From assembly GCA_039105265.1 (NCBI GenBank), contig JAPFFF010000311.1:1-26796 (forward strand): a stretch of DNA of 26,796 bases, written 5' to 3'. Positions 8,996 to 19,243 of the stretch are shown here, piece after piece. The DNA is from Tritrichomonas musculus (taxonomy: Eukaryota; Parabasalia; Tritrichomonadida; Tritrichomonadidae). The notes under the pieces were generated by a model. That model ran no database searches. It had not been told where the DNA came from and saw nothing but the letters and a program-made list of their open reading frames with translations. The position numbers were made by a program, and so were the translations under genes. Each line of letters begins with the position of its first letter. Position 1 is the first letter of the stretch.

Positions 8996-9205
8996 AAAAT
9001 TAATCGTATAATCAGTACTCTAAACTCGCAAATTGTAATGAATAAAGAGTTTGATAGTTGTGCAGCATTTTTTCTTGCAGGAATTGCAGAAGTTGTAAAA
9101 TCAAATGATTGTAAGGATGAAATGATATCAACATTAAGAAATTTCTTAAGAAATCATAGAATAGAAGGGCCATTAGATTATTTCGATAATACTGATGGAT
9201 TTTAA
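8996..9205 (+). pseudogene. In-frame coding-like continuation after the ADP-ribosyltransferase stop
   Basis: Immediately after the TAA at 8993-8995 the same frame stays open for 69 codons to a TAA at 9203. It has an internal ATG at 9038 that would give 55 residues (MNKEFDSCAAFFLAGIAEVV and onward). The text looks like protein and echoes the upstream C-terminus: STLRNFLRNHRI here against KTLRNYLHHHIQ before the stop, so it may be a second copy of the same helical unit. Either the gene was longer and has been shortened by one stop, or this is a separate tiny frame. Confidence 0.55.
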
Positions 9206-9320
9206 TGAAATGATACTCTATGGAAAAACAACTTTTAGTAAGATGTCCAACAAATAAATTAAATGGATCTCAAAATTCAATAAATTTATGATTATCTTCA
9301 TTTCTGTCTGATTTATTTAA

Positions 9321-10198
9321 GGGACAACAGACAAAATTTTGAAAATTGAAAGAGTAAAATTCAATGAGTTCCCACAAAATGAAATTTTTAATATTCTTGG
9401 TTTTTAAAAATGGGAAATAGTAATTATTAATATTGTATATATTCATGAACATCATATTGAGTATTTTCTTATCCAAAGAAATAAAAAATTAAATAGAAAT
9501 AAAAATATTTATTAAATAAAGGATGAAAATTTGATTCAGATAATATAATTTTAAAAGTATTATATACCCACTTAAGCAATTTACTGTTATTATGATGTAA
9601 AAAAAGCTAATACTGATTTATGATTTGAATATTTATAAAATGCAAATAAAACGAATATTGTCATCATATTGCAACCTTACAATCTAATTGATTCTTTATA
9701 TGAAGTTGTGAAACATTTTAATAAGCAGGTTTATTGATTATGGTAATTTGTATTGATTTTTCACACTTAAAAGCTTTTGTTAACTTAGATTCTTTTAATA
9801 TTTGAATTGTTGAATAATATTTGAAAGGATTTTCTAATGTAATAGTTCGTGATAGTTCTAATAAGACGGGAAAATAAAACCAAATAAAAAAAATTGATAA
9901 GGCCAATTATCTCAAAAATTCGCCTTATTTACATATAATCTTTATTTTCAATATATTTTTATTAAATTCTTATTGCAATAAATTATTTTATTTAAATACT
10001 GTTTAAATTTATTCTTAATTTTATCATATTCCAATTTTTTTGATAGAATGAATAAATTGAGAAGAAGAAAAATTGATCGTTCTAGCGAAATATTATAATT
10101 TTTGACCTAAACTTTTTCCTAAAAAGCTACTATTCAATTTTATATTCTATGAGTTTATTGATTATTCAAAGGTTTACAAAATATATGTCTGTTGTCCC
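9321..10198. mobile_element. 878-bp TTAA-flanked non-autonomous transposon
   Basis: Inverted ends GGGACAACAGACA (9321-9333) and TGTCTGTTGTCCC (10186-10198), with weaker pairing for about ten bases further in (AAAATTTTG against CAAAATATA). TTAA borders both ends (9317-9320, 10199-10202). The TTAA duplication and the G-triplet ends resemble piggyBac-type insertions. The interior is A/T-rich without a transposase or other gene. It fills most of the gap between the ADP-ribosyltransferase gene and the LRR pseudogene. Confidence 0.78.
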
Positions 10199-10317
10199 TT
10201 AAATATTTATTTTATATTTATATTTATATTGTAATATTTATTCTAATAATTGATGAAATAATTATTTCATGAGATTTTTAATAAAAATGTATTTTCAAAA
10301 ATATATATCCAATATTG

Positions 10318-11147
10318 CATTCTTTCAAATGTGACAAGAATTGGTGAAGGTTTGAAAGGTCGAAATACCAGATGATTCAAATCTTGAAATAATTGGAGAA
10401 GGAGCTTTCTCATCAACTGAAATTGAGAGCATAAAAATTGCAATTCATGTCCAGCAAATTCATGAAGCAACATTTTCTGATTGTGATTTTTCAGAAGATT
10501 CGGATCTACAAACAATTGAACTAAAATTGAAAGCTTGGCGATTCCTTCCGATGTTTCTGAGCTCAAGAGAGGATGGTGCTGTGGAACTGCTCCAAAAAAA
10601 ATAAACATTTCAAATTTCTTAATTGTAAATTAATGGTTGGAAAAATAGATGAAAAAAGTGACAATTTCGATGTGATTGTTTTTGCAATTTGTGATATAAA
10701 GAGTGCAACAATTTCGCCAAATATTAAAACAGATCGCAGCTTATTCATTCTCAGAAAGCAAAGTTGAAAGTGTTGAAATCTCATCAAATTTGACCCATAT
10801 TTGTAAACACGCTTTTTCTGGTTGTGGGCGGCTTCGAAGATTTAATATTCCATCAGACTCAAAACTTCACACAATCGAGAAAGTTGCGTTTGAAGAAACT
10901 TCAATTGAGACTATTTTCATTCCGCCAAAAATCACAAAAATTCGCAATGACACATTTTCATTATGCAGACAACTTCGAAGTATTGAAATTTCGCCTGACT
11001 CAGAACTTTAAACAATTGAGAAAAATTCGTTACTTACGTAACCATTTTTTAGATTTAAAAGAGCTAGAATTGGAAGAGAATCATCAAAATAAAATCAAAA
11101 ATATCAGCAATCTTTTCTATGAAGGATTAGGTAATATCTTTTGGTGA
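10318..11147 (+). pseudogene. BspA-like leucine-rich-repeat surface protein gene, degraded
   Basis: Several frames together read as Treponema/BspA-type LRRs, the largest surface-protein family in trichomonads. Recognisable pieces in order: SNVTRIGEG, EIPDDSNLEIIGEGAF, TEIESIKI, IHEATFSDC, FSEDSDLQTIE, SATISPNIKT, IAAYSFSESKVESVEISS, ICKHAFSGCGRLRRFNIP, IEKVAFEETSIETIFIPP, IRNDTFSLCRQLRSIEISP, each about 23 residues apart as the family requires. The tail (ELEENHQNKIKNISNLF) is charged and coil-like. Frame changes occur near 10350, between 10500 and 10540, in the A run near 10600, near 10730, and a stop cuts the last repeat near 11009. No start codon in a suitable place was found and the 5' part is missing. 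Host gene relic, not expressed as one protein unless several sequence errors are assumed. Confidence 0.85.
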
Positions 11148-11317
11148 ATTCAAATAAAGTATTAAACAAGCATATATACATACATACTTTTTAAAAATCT
11201 TTTTTGCATGTTAATATTTATTGATATATAAAAATAAATTTATTTATAATTCAATATACAAATAATCAACACCAAAATCATGTCATTCATGAAGATGAAA
11301 TCAAAAATAATGAATTT

Positions 11318-14300
11318 TTATTTCTCATCTTTTTGAAATGAGAAATTTATCTGGTTGAATTGTGTTGAGGCGCCCCATGTTGTTTTCTGTATTTCGTTCA
11401 GTGTATTTTTATTGGGTGAATTCAACGATGACTTCTGTTGTTCGCTGGAATTGTTCAGAGCAGAAAAAATCAAAGAAGATTTTTGTGATTCATTTTGATT
11501 GCCCAGATTTGGAGCCGTCAACGATTTTTGTGATTCACTCTGATTGTTTGCACTAGTCATATTCCATGATTTCTGTGGTTCACTCGGATTGTTTGCACTA
11601 GTCATATTCCATGATTTCTGTGGTTCACTCGGATTGTTTCCACTAGTCATATTCCATGATTTCTGTGATTCACTCGGATTGTTTCCACTAGTCATATTCC
11701 ATGATTTCTGTGGTTCACTTGGATTGTTTGCACTAGTCATATTCCATGATTTCTGTGATTCACTCGGATTGTTTCCACTAGTCATATTCCATGATTTCTG
11801 TGATTCACTCGGATTGTTTCCACTAGTCATATTCCATGATTTCTGTGATTCACTCGGATTGTTTGCACTAGTCATATTCCATGATTTCTGTGATTCACTC
11901 GGATTATTTGCACTAGTCATATTCCATGATTTTTGTGATTCATTCGGATTGTTTGCACTAGTCATATTCCATGATTTCTGTGGTTCACTCGGATTGTTTC
12001 CACTAGTCATATTCCATGATTTCTGTGGTTCACTCGGATTGTTTGCACTAGTCATATTCCATGATTTCTGTGATTCACTCGGATTGTTTCCACTAGTCAT
12101 ATTCCATGATTTCTGTGATTCACTCGGATTGTTTCCACTAGTCATATTCCATGATTTCTGTGATTCACTCGGATTGTTTCCACTAGTCATATTCCATGAT
12201 TTCTGTGATTCACTCGGATTATTTGCACTAGTCATATTCCATGATTTCTGTGATTCACTTGGATTGTTTCCACTAGTCATATTCCATGATTTCTGTGATT
12301 CACTCGGATTGTTTCCACTAGTCATATTCCATGATTTCTGTGATTCACTCGGATTGTTTCCACTAGTCATATTCCATGATTTCTGTGATTCACTCGGATT
12401 GTTTGCACTAGTCATATTCCATGATTTCTGTGATTCACTCGGATTGTTTCCACTAGTCGAATTCCATGATTTCTGTGGTTCACTCGGATTGTTTCCACTA
12501 GTCGAATTCAATGATTTCTGTGATTCACTCGGATTGTTTGCACTAGTCGAATTCAATGATTTCTGTGGTTCACTCGGATTGCTTTGAGTAGTGAAGCTCA
12601 GTGATGTTTTTTGCTGTTCATTTGAACTGAAATTAGTTGGAATTTGCCACTCTGATTTCTGTGATTCTTTTGGATTGTTTAGAACAGGAAAACTCAACGA
12701 TGATCTTTGCTGTTCATTTGAATTACTTGGAATGTTCCATGAAGATTTCTGTGATTCATTTGGATTGCTTGCAGCAGGGAAATTCCATATATTTTTCGGT
12801 ATTTCGCTTGAATTGTTTGCATCAGGAACTTTCCAAGTATTTTTTGTTTGTTCACTTGAAATAGATTTTGCTGAAGTGTTCCAAGTAGATTTTGCTTGTC
12901 CGTTTAATCCACTTTGTTTTGGAGCATTCCAAGAAGACTTTATTGGCTCTGCATTTAAGTTAAGACTTGGAGCACTCCATGAAGATTGCTGTTGTTTTTC
13001 ACTTGTTTTGTTTTGGCCTTGGAAATTCCAAGAAGGTTTCTTGTTGTCTTCTTTTGTTTCATAAGATTTGTCCCACGTTGAATAAATCTTATTTTTATCA
13101 GGAAGATTCCATTTGAAAGAACTTCCAACAGTTTTATCATTGCTCTGTTTTTGATCAGACCAAATCATCAATTTTTGATCGATGAAATCGTTTTGATCAT
13201 GGAAGATCCAGAAAGATTTCGGTTGTGAATCATCATTTGTTTGATTTTGCATGAACAATGAAGGGTTGAACATGTTATCTGGCAGAAATTCATACAAAAT
13301 TTGGCAATTTGCAAATTGATTGAATTTCATGGCTTCCATGAAAGGAGAATCGCCAGCATCATTGGTTATATTAAAATCAATCAACTTTTTATCAATGAAT
13401 TCTTGTAATATTTTTGAATTTCGTGATCTTGCTGCCAAGTGGAGATAAGTTACATACTTCGCATTAGTACAAAAATTCATTTTATTAGAAATTTGTTTCG
13501 TGTAATCAATTTTATTTGATTCAATTAAAACATGAACAAATTCATCCAAATTCGTTGATATAGCATATTCAAGTGGATAAATATCACATGAATCTGGAAT
13601 GTTTGGATCTGCTCCATGGTCCAAAAGGAATTTAGTAACATCAACAATGTTATTAATGAAGTATTGAATCGATGTAAAATATGATTTCCCATTTGGTAAT
13701 GGTTTATTAAAATCAATCAAATGTTCATGTTTTTGATCATGTTCATATATTAATGTCATTATTTCAATTGACATTTTTTTCTTAATAGAAAATCCATTTG
13801 CTTTTTCATCAAAAACTTTGAAGAAAACTTTAAAAATGTCAACTTTTGTTGAGTCAAATTCTGAGTTTTTCAATATATTAATAATTGTTTGAACGTCACA
13901 TTTATTTAAAACTAAATCAAACAAATTATTATGTTGCTTACCACTATAATTAGTATTCTTAAACTTTTGATTATATGAAGTATCATTATCATAAATTTTC
14001 TTATAAAAATCAATTTTCTTTGACTCAATTAAAGCATTGAGAAAATTTTTGTTTTCAGATGAAAGAGCGTATTCAAATGGATAAATATTATTCTTATCTG
14101 GAATGTTTGGATCTACTCCACGATCTAAAAGATATTTAACGACATCTGCATGGTTATGAATGTTTAAAGGTATCATTGTAAAAGCAGATTTCCCATTTAA
14201 AAAGGGTTTATTCAAATCAATTAAATGCTCATGCTTTTGATCATATTCATACAATATATCTGCCAACTCAAAATTTAGAACAGAACTATTTCTACTGTCA

Positions 14301-17300
14301 ACTTCAATTTTATATAAAGCTAAATAAAACAGATTGCAAAAGTTGACTTTTGTTGAATCAAAACTTGAACTTTCAAGAATCTTAACAATTGTTTTTGTAT
14401 CAGTCTCAAAAAATGCCAAATCAAAAAGAGTTTTTAAGCACAATGGATCTTTTTGTGTATTTTTTGATTTATACTTTGAATTGCTGCAGTAGAATGAAAT
14501 TTTTTGTGAATAATCAATTTTATTTGATTCAATTAAAACATTAATGAAATCAGTGATTTTGGATTTAATTGCATATTCAAAAGGATATAAATTAAAGTTG
14601 TCTGCAATATTCGGATTTGCTCCATTATCCAAAAAGAGCTTGGCAAGTTCAGAGATATTTTTAATACATTGTGGAATTGCAGTAAAAACAGATCTTCCAT
14701 CTGGCAACAAATGATTTAAGTCAATTGAATTTTCATGTTCTTTATCATATTTAATCAATAAGTCTAGCATTTCAACTGACATTTCATTATCATTGGATTT
14801 AATTATTGCTCTACTGAATGATCTATAAAAGATTTTGGCAAAGTTGATCTTTTTAGAATCAAAATTTGGATTCTTTAAAATTTTAACAATGGTTTCATTA
14901 TCACATCTATCAAATGCTAATTCAAAAATATTGTCATAAAGTGAACTATAACCATTGTAATAAGTGGTATAATATGAAGTTCCAGAGAAGAAGATTTTTT
15001 TCGCTGATATATTTAAAGAATAATCAATTTTGTTTGAATCAACAAAAGCATCAATGAATTTTTTAGATCGTGATGAAATTGCATATTCGAAAGGATAAAT
15101 TTCATTTTTATCAGGAATGTTTGGATCTACTCCACGATCTAAGAAGAACTTTACAACTTCTTGAATATTATCAGCATGATGAGGAATTGATGTAAAAACA
15201 GATCTTCCACCTGGCAAAAATATATTAAGGTCAATTAAATTTTCATGTTCTTTATCATAATCATACATTTTGGTCATCAATCCAATGGGAATTACCTTTG
15301 TTTTAATCATCGTACTATTAAAAGTATTATAAAATACTTTTATAAAACTTGTTTTTGATGATACAAAAGTTGGACTTTTCAGAATTTTTGTCATTGCTTC
15401 TTCATCATCCCTGATAAATGATAACTCAAAGAGATCGATATCATTATTTTTATAATTAGAGATTGTATCTACTTTCTTCACTAATAATGAAGAAATCGGC
15501 TTATAATCTTTTTTATAGGCTGTAAAAAGAGCCAATGAAAAGCATGATTTTTCTTGATCAAAAGAATGATGATTGATGATTAAATTAACAAGTTCTATGC
15601 TATCTGAATTAACTGCTTCAACCAACTTAGTTAATATTGATGAACGTCTACTTGAAAAAGTGCTAGATAATTCTTTACTCGCTTTTGCATAAGTGACGTT
15701 GACATCAATGTATTTTGATGAAAGAAGATGTTCTGCTACTTTTAGTGATGAAAAATAAAAAATTTGATTAATAATGTTTATTTTCGGATCAAATTTTTCA
15801 TTTGCCAAAATAGCATCAATAACGTCAAATAGCGAACTGTTTACAGCTAAAAGCAAAGCTGTTTGATTATTTATATTTTTCATATTGATGTCAATTTTTG
15901 GATTTTGAATAAGAAGCATTGCGATATCGACATTTTTTTTCTTAATAGCAATCATTAATGAATTATCCCCTGTTGTCGGCACGTAAATATTCAAATCTGT
16001 TGTTTCCATTTCAAGTAAATTTTTAACAATTTCAATTTCATTCTTTTCGCATGCATAAGTTAATAAAGAATGATTATTATAAACAAGATTTGGATCAATA
16101 TTTTTCAATGTTGATATCTTCCTCAAAATTTCAATAAGCAACGGTTTCGCGTCAGTTTTTAATTTGTTATAAGACCATGAATTTGAATAGGAATATGGAA
16201 TCAACCCATCAAAAGCCATTTTTAAAACTTCATTCAATTCCCATTGATAAATTTTATTGCCAAAAGAATCAATGATAACTTTCACTATTTCAAAATATAA
16301 CATTTTAATGGCTAAAGTTAAAGGTGTTGAAGTTTTATCATTGTACAAACTGTACAAATTTGGATTAATTCCAGGGATTGAAAGAAGACGATTAACTATT
16401 TCTATACTATTAATTCTAACAGCATGCCATAAGGCTGTTCCATTGCTTGTTAATCTATTAACAAAATAAGGTTGACTGTTATAATTAAGTACAATGTTAA
16501 CCATTTCTAAATCTCTAGTTTGAACGGCCAAAACTAATACTTCTTCATCTTCTTCAAATTCATAATCTTGAGCAAGTAAATAGCCAACCAAATCTTTATT
16601 ATTTTTTTGAATAGCTGGATACAAAAGTGAGCTAAAGTAATGTTCTTTCATTTGCTCATTTGAATTCTTCAATATCAATTCAAAGATTTCTTTGCTTATC
16701 GTGACGAGTTTGTCACTTTTTCGTAAAAGTGATTGGAAATCATCTTTATCAAGAACTTTCTGATCAACCAAATATTGACATATTTCAAATGATCCTGATA
16801 AAGCAGCCATATAAAAAGAATCCATGAAAGATGCAGTTGAAAAAGCATTTTCAGAATTCAAGTTCAAAATTAATTTAACAAGTTCAAAATTCTTCATTTT
16901 ACATGCAAGTGGCATCAATTGACTACACCAATCAAAATTCATGAAAATTGCTGGAAATGCGGTTTTAAAATGATTAATCAAGTATTTAAATGTATCATTT
17001 TTATTTTGTTGAATGCAATGAGAAAATGATGAAAATGCGATTCTTTTTGCATTTGAAATATCTTTTTTCAATAACTGTTCAAAGCATACATCCAATAATT
17101 TATGACTGTCATTGTTAATAGAACTAATGAAGCACTTTTCATATTCGTTTGGATCCAAGAAAACAGAAACAAGTCTAAAAATTGACAAGTTTCCAAAATA
17201 AACAAATAATTCCGAATTTATAAGTTTAATTCCTTTTGTTGTTTGTATGAAATTAGTTAATAATAAAGCAAGACGATAGAAACCGTTTATGGCAGCTTTT

Positions 17301-19243
17301 TCAATAACTTCTTGATAAGTATATTCAACAACTTGTTTTCTAAACAATGATTCTTTTTGGAAGTTGTAACCATTGTCAATTAATTCAATTAATGAATGAA
17401 CATTTCCATTTTCTATTGAAATAAGAGCAAGATTATTTAATGAATTGGCTTGTCTTATACTAAACATGAATTTTTGCGCTAGAATCCAATCAAATAAATC
17501 ATTCTGGTGCTTCATCAATGGTGGAATAAGTAACTTAAATTCATCATTTTTTCTTTTCTGAATATTTTTGATTTTTTTGCGATAATTGGCATTATCGACG
17601 AGATTTTGATCAACAATTTTTATGATTTCATTGTTGCTTCCAAAGATTGAATATTCAAAAGTTAAAGGATCAACTTTTTCATGATTTAAAAATAAATATT
17701 TAAAACATTTCAACGATCCATAAGCAGCTGAATAATCAATAAAATTAGTCTTTCCATTTTCGATGAAATCTTCAAAAATATTATAAGGAATGATAGCTTT
17801 TTGAATGTCGATTTGATTAGCAATTATTATGTTCTTTAATTCATCAACATCATCTGAACGTAATGCTCTAATTAGCTCATTCTCTGGCTCTCCTCGGTCT
17901 CTCATTTCTTTGTACTTTTCAATGTCGTCAGGAAGATAGGACAATAAGAAGGCTAATTGATTCTTATCACAAATGTTTATCATCTCATCTTCATCGAGTG
18001 AGTTGTTCTCCATTATTTCGGCCAAAAACCAATTCAATGAAAATTTAATTTTATTTTTATTGGCGGTTTGAAAAACCGTTTTTAATTGGTCGACAATTTC
18101 TTCTTTTTGAATCATTTCTAATTTGTACAAATTGTAAACAAAAGAACAATTCGCTACTGTCTCTGCAAATGAAGACATCAGCTTGGAAATAATAAAAGGA
18201 ACTAAAATATCTAATTTGTTTGTTTCATTTGCTTCTTGATTCAGTTGATAAAGCAAATCAGCAACTTTTTGATGAAGCACCAAATCAGATTGAATGACTT
18301 GTAAAACAAAAGCAGCCAATTCTTTAACATTATCTTCAGTTTGTGACCAAAAAGTTTTAAGTATGAATTCTTTAACGGTTTCAACGGTTTTTTCTTTAAT
18401 ATTGCACAAATGGTCAAATAAAAGGTCAATTGAATCTATCAATTCTTGGTTGTTGTCAATTATTTGTGATAATGTGTCTTGCTCAGAAATGAAATTAGTA
18501 ACAGTGCTTAAAATGGAGGTTATTTGTAGAGATTCAGCTATTTCTTTGATTGAATTTACATTGTTAACCGTTATGTCAACTTTTTGTAAGTTAAATACGT
18601 TGCAAATTGATTGAAATTCGTTGCATTCATCATCAAAGTCAAAAATGAATATATTTGCTGCTGGATTCTTCGAAAGAAAGTCACAAATAACTTTTGAGGA
18701 AAGAATGCCGAAGTTGTTGCATTGATATTCCTTCTTTTTGGTCTTAATTATAAATGTATGAGGTGCAAAGTTTTTTATATACTTTTTTAAACTTTTATAT
18801 GATATTAAAGTACTATTATCATGCTTTTTAAGCCTATGGTAGTAACTAAAATTATCAGCTAGACTCGGAATATTGGTAATTTTTAAATGAAGTCTAAATT
18901 CATTATAAATTGGTATTTCGTTATCAATGAAATTAACTACTTCGCCTTGGTACATTTGTTTAAATTTACGAAGAGTACATCCACTATAAATATTAATATG
19001 ATAAGTTAAAGTTTGAGGATTATTTAATGCAAATTCAAGTATGGTCCTGCTCGTATCTTTCAACATATCGATATTAAACTTTTCTGACTCATCATTTGTT
19101 GTTATTGAAAATGTTTTTGGAATATTTATTAAAAAATTAATTTTATAAAGAGGATTAAATAAGTATATTGTGCGGGAGCCTAACTTTGGAGATTTTTTAG
19201 ATAATTCTTTCTGATTGTTTATGAACAGTATATGGTTTGTCAT
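11318..19243 (-). CDS. Giant BTB-like/ankyrin-repeat protein with a tryptophan-repeat tail
   Basis: 2,641 residues in one uninterrupted frame. Residues 160-250 resemble the BTB-like domain of trichomonad proteins (TFIIKTKKKEYQCNNFGILS; IKEIAESLQITSI), followed by a helical region. Residues 445-540 match the DUF3447-type ankyrin lead-in (ELIRALRSDDVDELKNIII; FIDYSAAYGSLKCFKYLFLN). About 550-2010 are ankyrin repeats (TALWHAVRINSIEIVNRLL; NSLMIAIKKKNVDIAMLLI). Residues 1290-1930 hold four super-repeats of about 170 residues, each with a GRSVFTSIP-like and a DPNIPDKN-YPFEYAI-like part. From 2010 the chain is low-complexity, with Trp every 15-20 residues, ending in the 45-bp array (2263-2562) and NFSFQKDEK. 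Cytoplasmic or nuclear scaffold role is likely (ankyrin and BTB bind proteins); no signal peptide or membrane span. The stop is in GAAATAAAAA (TAAA signal). No neighbour shares its strand. Confidence 0.92.
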   Translation of the reverse strand: MTNHILFINNQKELSKKSPKLGSRTIYLFNPLYKINFLINIPKTFSITTNDESEKFNIDMLKDTSRTILEFALNNPQTLTYHINIYSGCTLRKFKQMYQGEVVNFIDNEIPIYNEFRLHLKITNIPSLADNFSYYHRLKKHDNSTLISYKSLKKYIKNFAPHTFIIKTKKKEYQCNNFGILSSKVICDFLSKNPAANIFIFDFDDECNEFQSICNVFNLQKVDITVNNVNSIKEIAESLQITSILSTVTNFISEQDTLSQIIDNNQELIDSIDLLFDHLCNIKEKTVETVKEFILKTFWSQTEDNVKELAAFVLQVIQSDLVLHQKVADLLYQLNQEANETNKLDILVPFIISKLMSSFAETVANCSFVYNLYKLEMIQKEEIVDQLKTVFQTANKNKIKFSLNWFLAEIMENNSLDEDEMINICDKNQLAFLLSYLPDDIEKYKEMRDRGEPENELIRALRSDDVDELKNIIIANQIDIQKAIIPYNIFEDFIENGKTNFIDYSAAYGSLKCFKYLFLNHEKVDPLTFEYSIFGSNNEIIKIVDQNLVDNANYRKKIKNIQKRKNDEFKLLIPPLMKHQNDLFDWILAQKFMFSIRQANSLNNLALISIENGNVHSLIELIDNGYNFQKESLFRKQVVEYTYQEVIEKAAINGFYRLALLLTNFIQTTKGIKLINSELFVYFGNLSIFRLVSVFLDPNEYEKCFISSINNDSHKLLDVCFEQLLKKDISNAKRIAFSSFSHCIQQNKNDTFKYLINHFKTAFPAIFMNFDWCSQLMPLACKMKNFELVKLILNLNSENAFSTASFMDSFYMAALSGSFEICQYLVDQKVLDKDDFQSLLRKSDKLVTISKEIFELILKNSNEQMKEHYFSSLLYPAIQKNNKDLVGYLLAQDYEFEEDEEVLVLAVQTRDLEMVNIVLNYNSQPYFVNRLTSNGTALWHAVRINSIEIVNRLLSIPGINPNLYSLYNDKTSTPLTLAIKMLYFEIVKVIIDSFGNKIYQWELNEVLKMAFDGLIPYSYSNSWSYNKLKTDAKPLLIEILRKISTLKNIDPNLVYNNHSLLTYACEKNEIEIVKNLLEMETTDLNIYVPTTGDNSLMIAIKKKNVDIAMLLIQNPKIDINMKNINNQTALLLAVNSSLFDVIDAILANEKFDPKINIINQIFYFSSLKVAEHLLSSKYIDVNVTYAKASKELSSTFSSRRSSILTKLVEAVNSDSIELVNLIINHHSFDQEKSCFSLALFTAYKKDYKPISSLLVKKVDTISNYKNNDIDLFELSFIRDDEEAMTKILKSPTFVSSKTSFIKVFYNTFNSTMIKTKVIPIGLMTKMYDYDKEHENLIDLNIFLPGGRSVFTSIPHHADNIQEVVKFFLDRGVDPNIPDKNEIYPFEYAISSRSKKFIDAFVDSNKIDYSLNISAKKIFFSGTSYYTTYYNGYSSLYDNIFELAFDRCDNETIVKILKNPNFDSKKINFAKIFYRSFSRAIIKSNDNEMSVEMLDLLIKYDKEHENSIDLNHLLPDGRSVFTAIPQCIKNISELAKLFLDNGANPNIADNFNLYPFEYAIKSKITDFINVLIESNKIDYSQKISFYCSNSKYKSKNTQKDPLCLKTLFDLAFFETDTKTIVKILESSSFDSTKVNFCNLFYLALYKIEVDSRNSSVLNFELADILYEYDQKHEHLIDLNKPFLNGKSAFTMIPLNIHNHADVVKYLLDRGVDPNIPDKNNIYPFEYALSSENKNFLNALIESKKIDFYKKIYDNDTSYNQKFKNTNYSGKQHNNLFDLVLNKCDVQTIINILKNSEFDSTKVDIFKVFFKVFDEKANGFSIKKKMSIEIMTLIYEHDQKHEHLIDFNKPLPNGKSYFTSIQYFINNIVDVTKFLLDHGADPNIPDSCDIYPLEYAISTNLDEFVHVLIESNKIDYTKQISNKMNFCTNAKYVTYLHLAARSRNSKILQEFIDKKLIDFNITNDAGDSPFMEAMKFNQFANCQILYEFLPDNMFNPSLFMQNQTNDDSQPKSFWIFHDQNDFIDQKLMIWSDQKQSNDKTVGSSFKWNLPDKNKIYSTWDKSYETKEDNKKPSWNFQGQNKTSEKQQQSSWSAPSLNLNAEPIKSSWNAPKQSGLNGQAKSTWNTSAKSISSEQTKNTWKVPDANNSSEIPKNIWNFPAASNPNESQKSSWNIPSNSNEQQRSSLSFPVLNNPKESQKSEWQIPTNFSSNEQQKTSLSFTTQSNPSEPQKSLNSTSANNPSESQKSLNSTSGNNPSEPQKSWNSTSGNNPSESQKSWNMTSANNPSESQKSWNMTSGNNPSESQKSWNMTSGNNPSESQKSWNMTSGNNPSESQKSWNMTSANNPSESQKSWNMTSGNNPSESQKSWNMTSGNNPSESQKSWNMTSGNNPSESQKSWNMTSANNPSEPQKSWNMTSGNNPSEPQKSWNMTSANNPNESQKSWNMTSANNPSESQKSWNMTSANNPSESQKSWNMTSGNNPSESQKSWNMTSGNNPSESQKSWNMTSANNPSEPQKSWNMTSGNNPSESQKSWNMTSGNNPSEPQKSWNMTSANNPSEPQKSWNMTSANNQSESQKSLTAPNLGNQNESQKSSLIFSALNNSSEQQKSSLNSPNKNTLNEIQKTTWGASTQFNQINFSFQKDEK
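11558..12457 (-). repeat. Tandem array, 20 units of 45 bp, coding for 15-residue repeats
   Basis: On the minus strand each unit encodes SWNMTS(A/G)NNPSESQK, varying mainly at A/G (GCA or GGA), S/P before Q, and one N for S. Units are almost identical at DNA level, including third positions, so expansion or gene conversion is recent. Three related but diverged units (SLNSTS, SLNSTS, SWNSTS) precede it in protein order at 12458-12590, and still looser Trp repeats precede those, as if the array grew from an older degenerate motif. In protein order the A/G positions read A GGG A GGG A G AAA GG A GG A A, suggesting a four-unit block duplicated at the start. Each unit contains an ACTAGT hexamer. 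Confidence 0.95.

Noticed and set aside
10267-10787. Minus-strand frames of 113 and 74 residues
   Set aside because: Shadows of the BspA-like LRR relic, whose plus-strand pieces show the expected repeat spacing.
11544-12587. A 347-residue plus-strand frame of repeated LVIFHDFCDSLGLFP-like units
   Set aside because: It is the antisense reading of the 45-bp array. The unit length is a multiple of three and has no stop in that frame, so a long repetitive antisense frame is automatic.
12591-13064. A 157-residue plus-strand frame next to the array
   Set aside because: Antisense to the degenerate Trp repeats of the ankyrin gene; Cys/Phe-rich text mirrors the sense codons and has no independent start signal.
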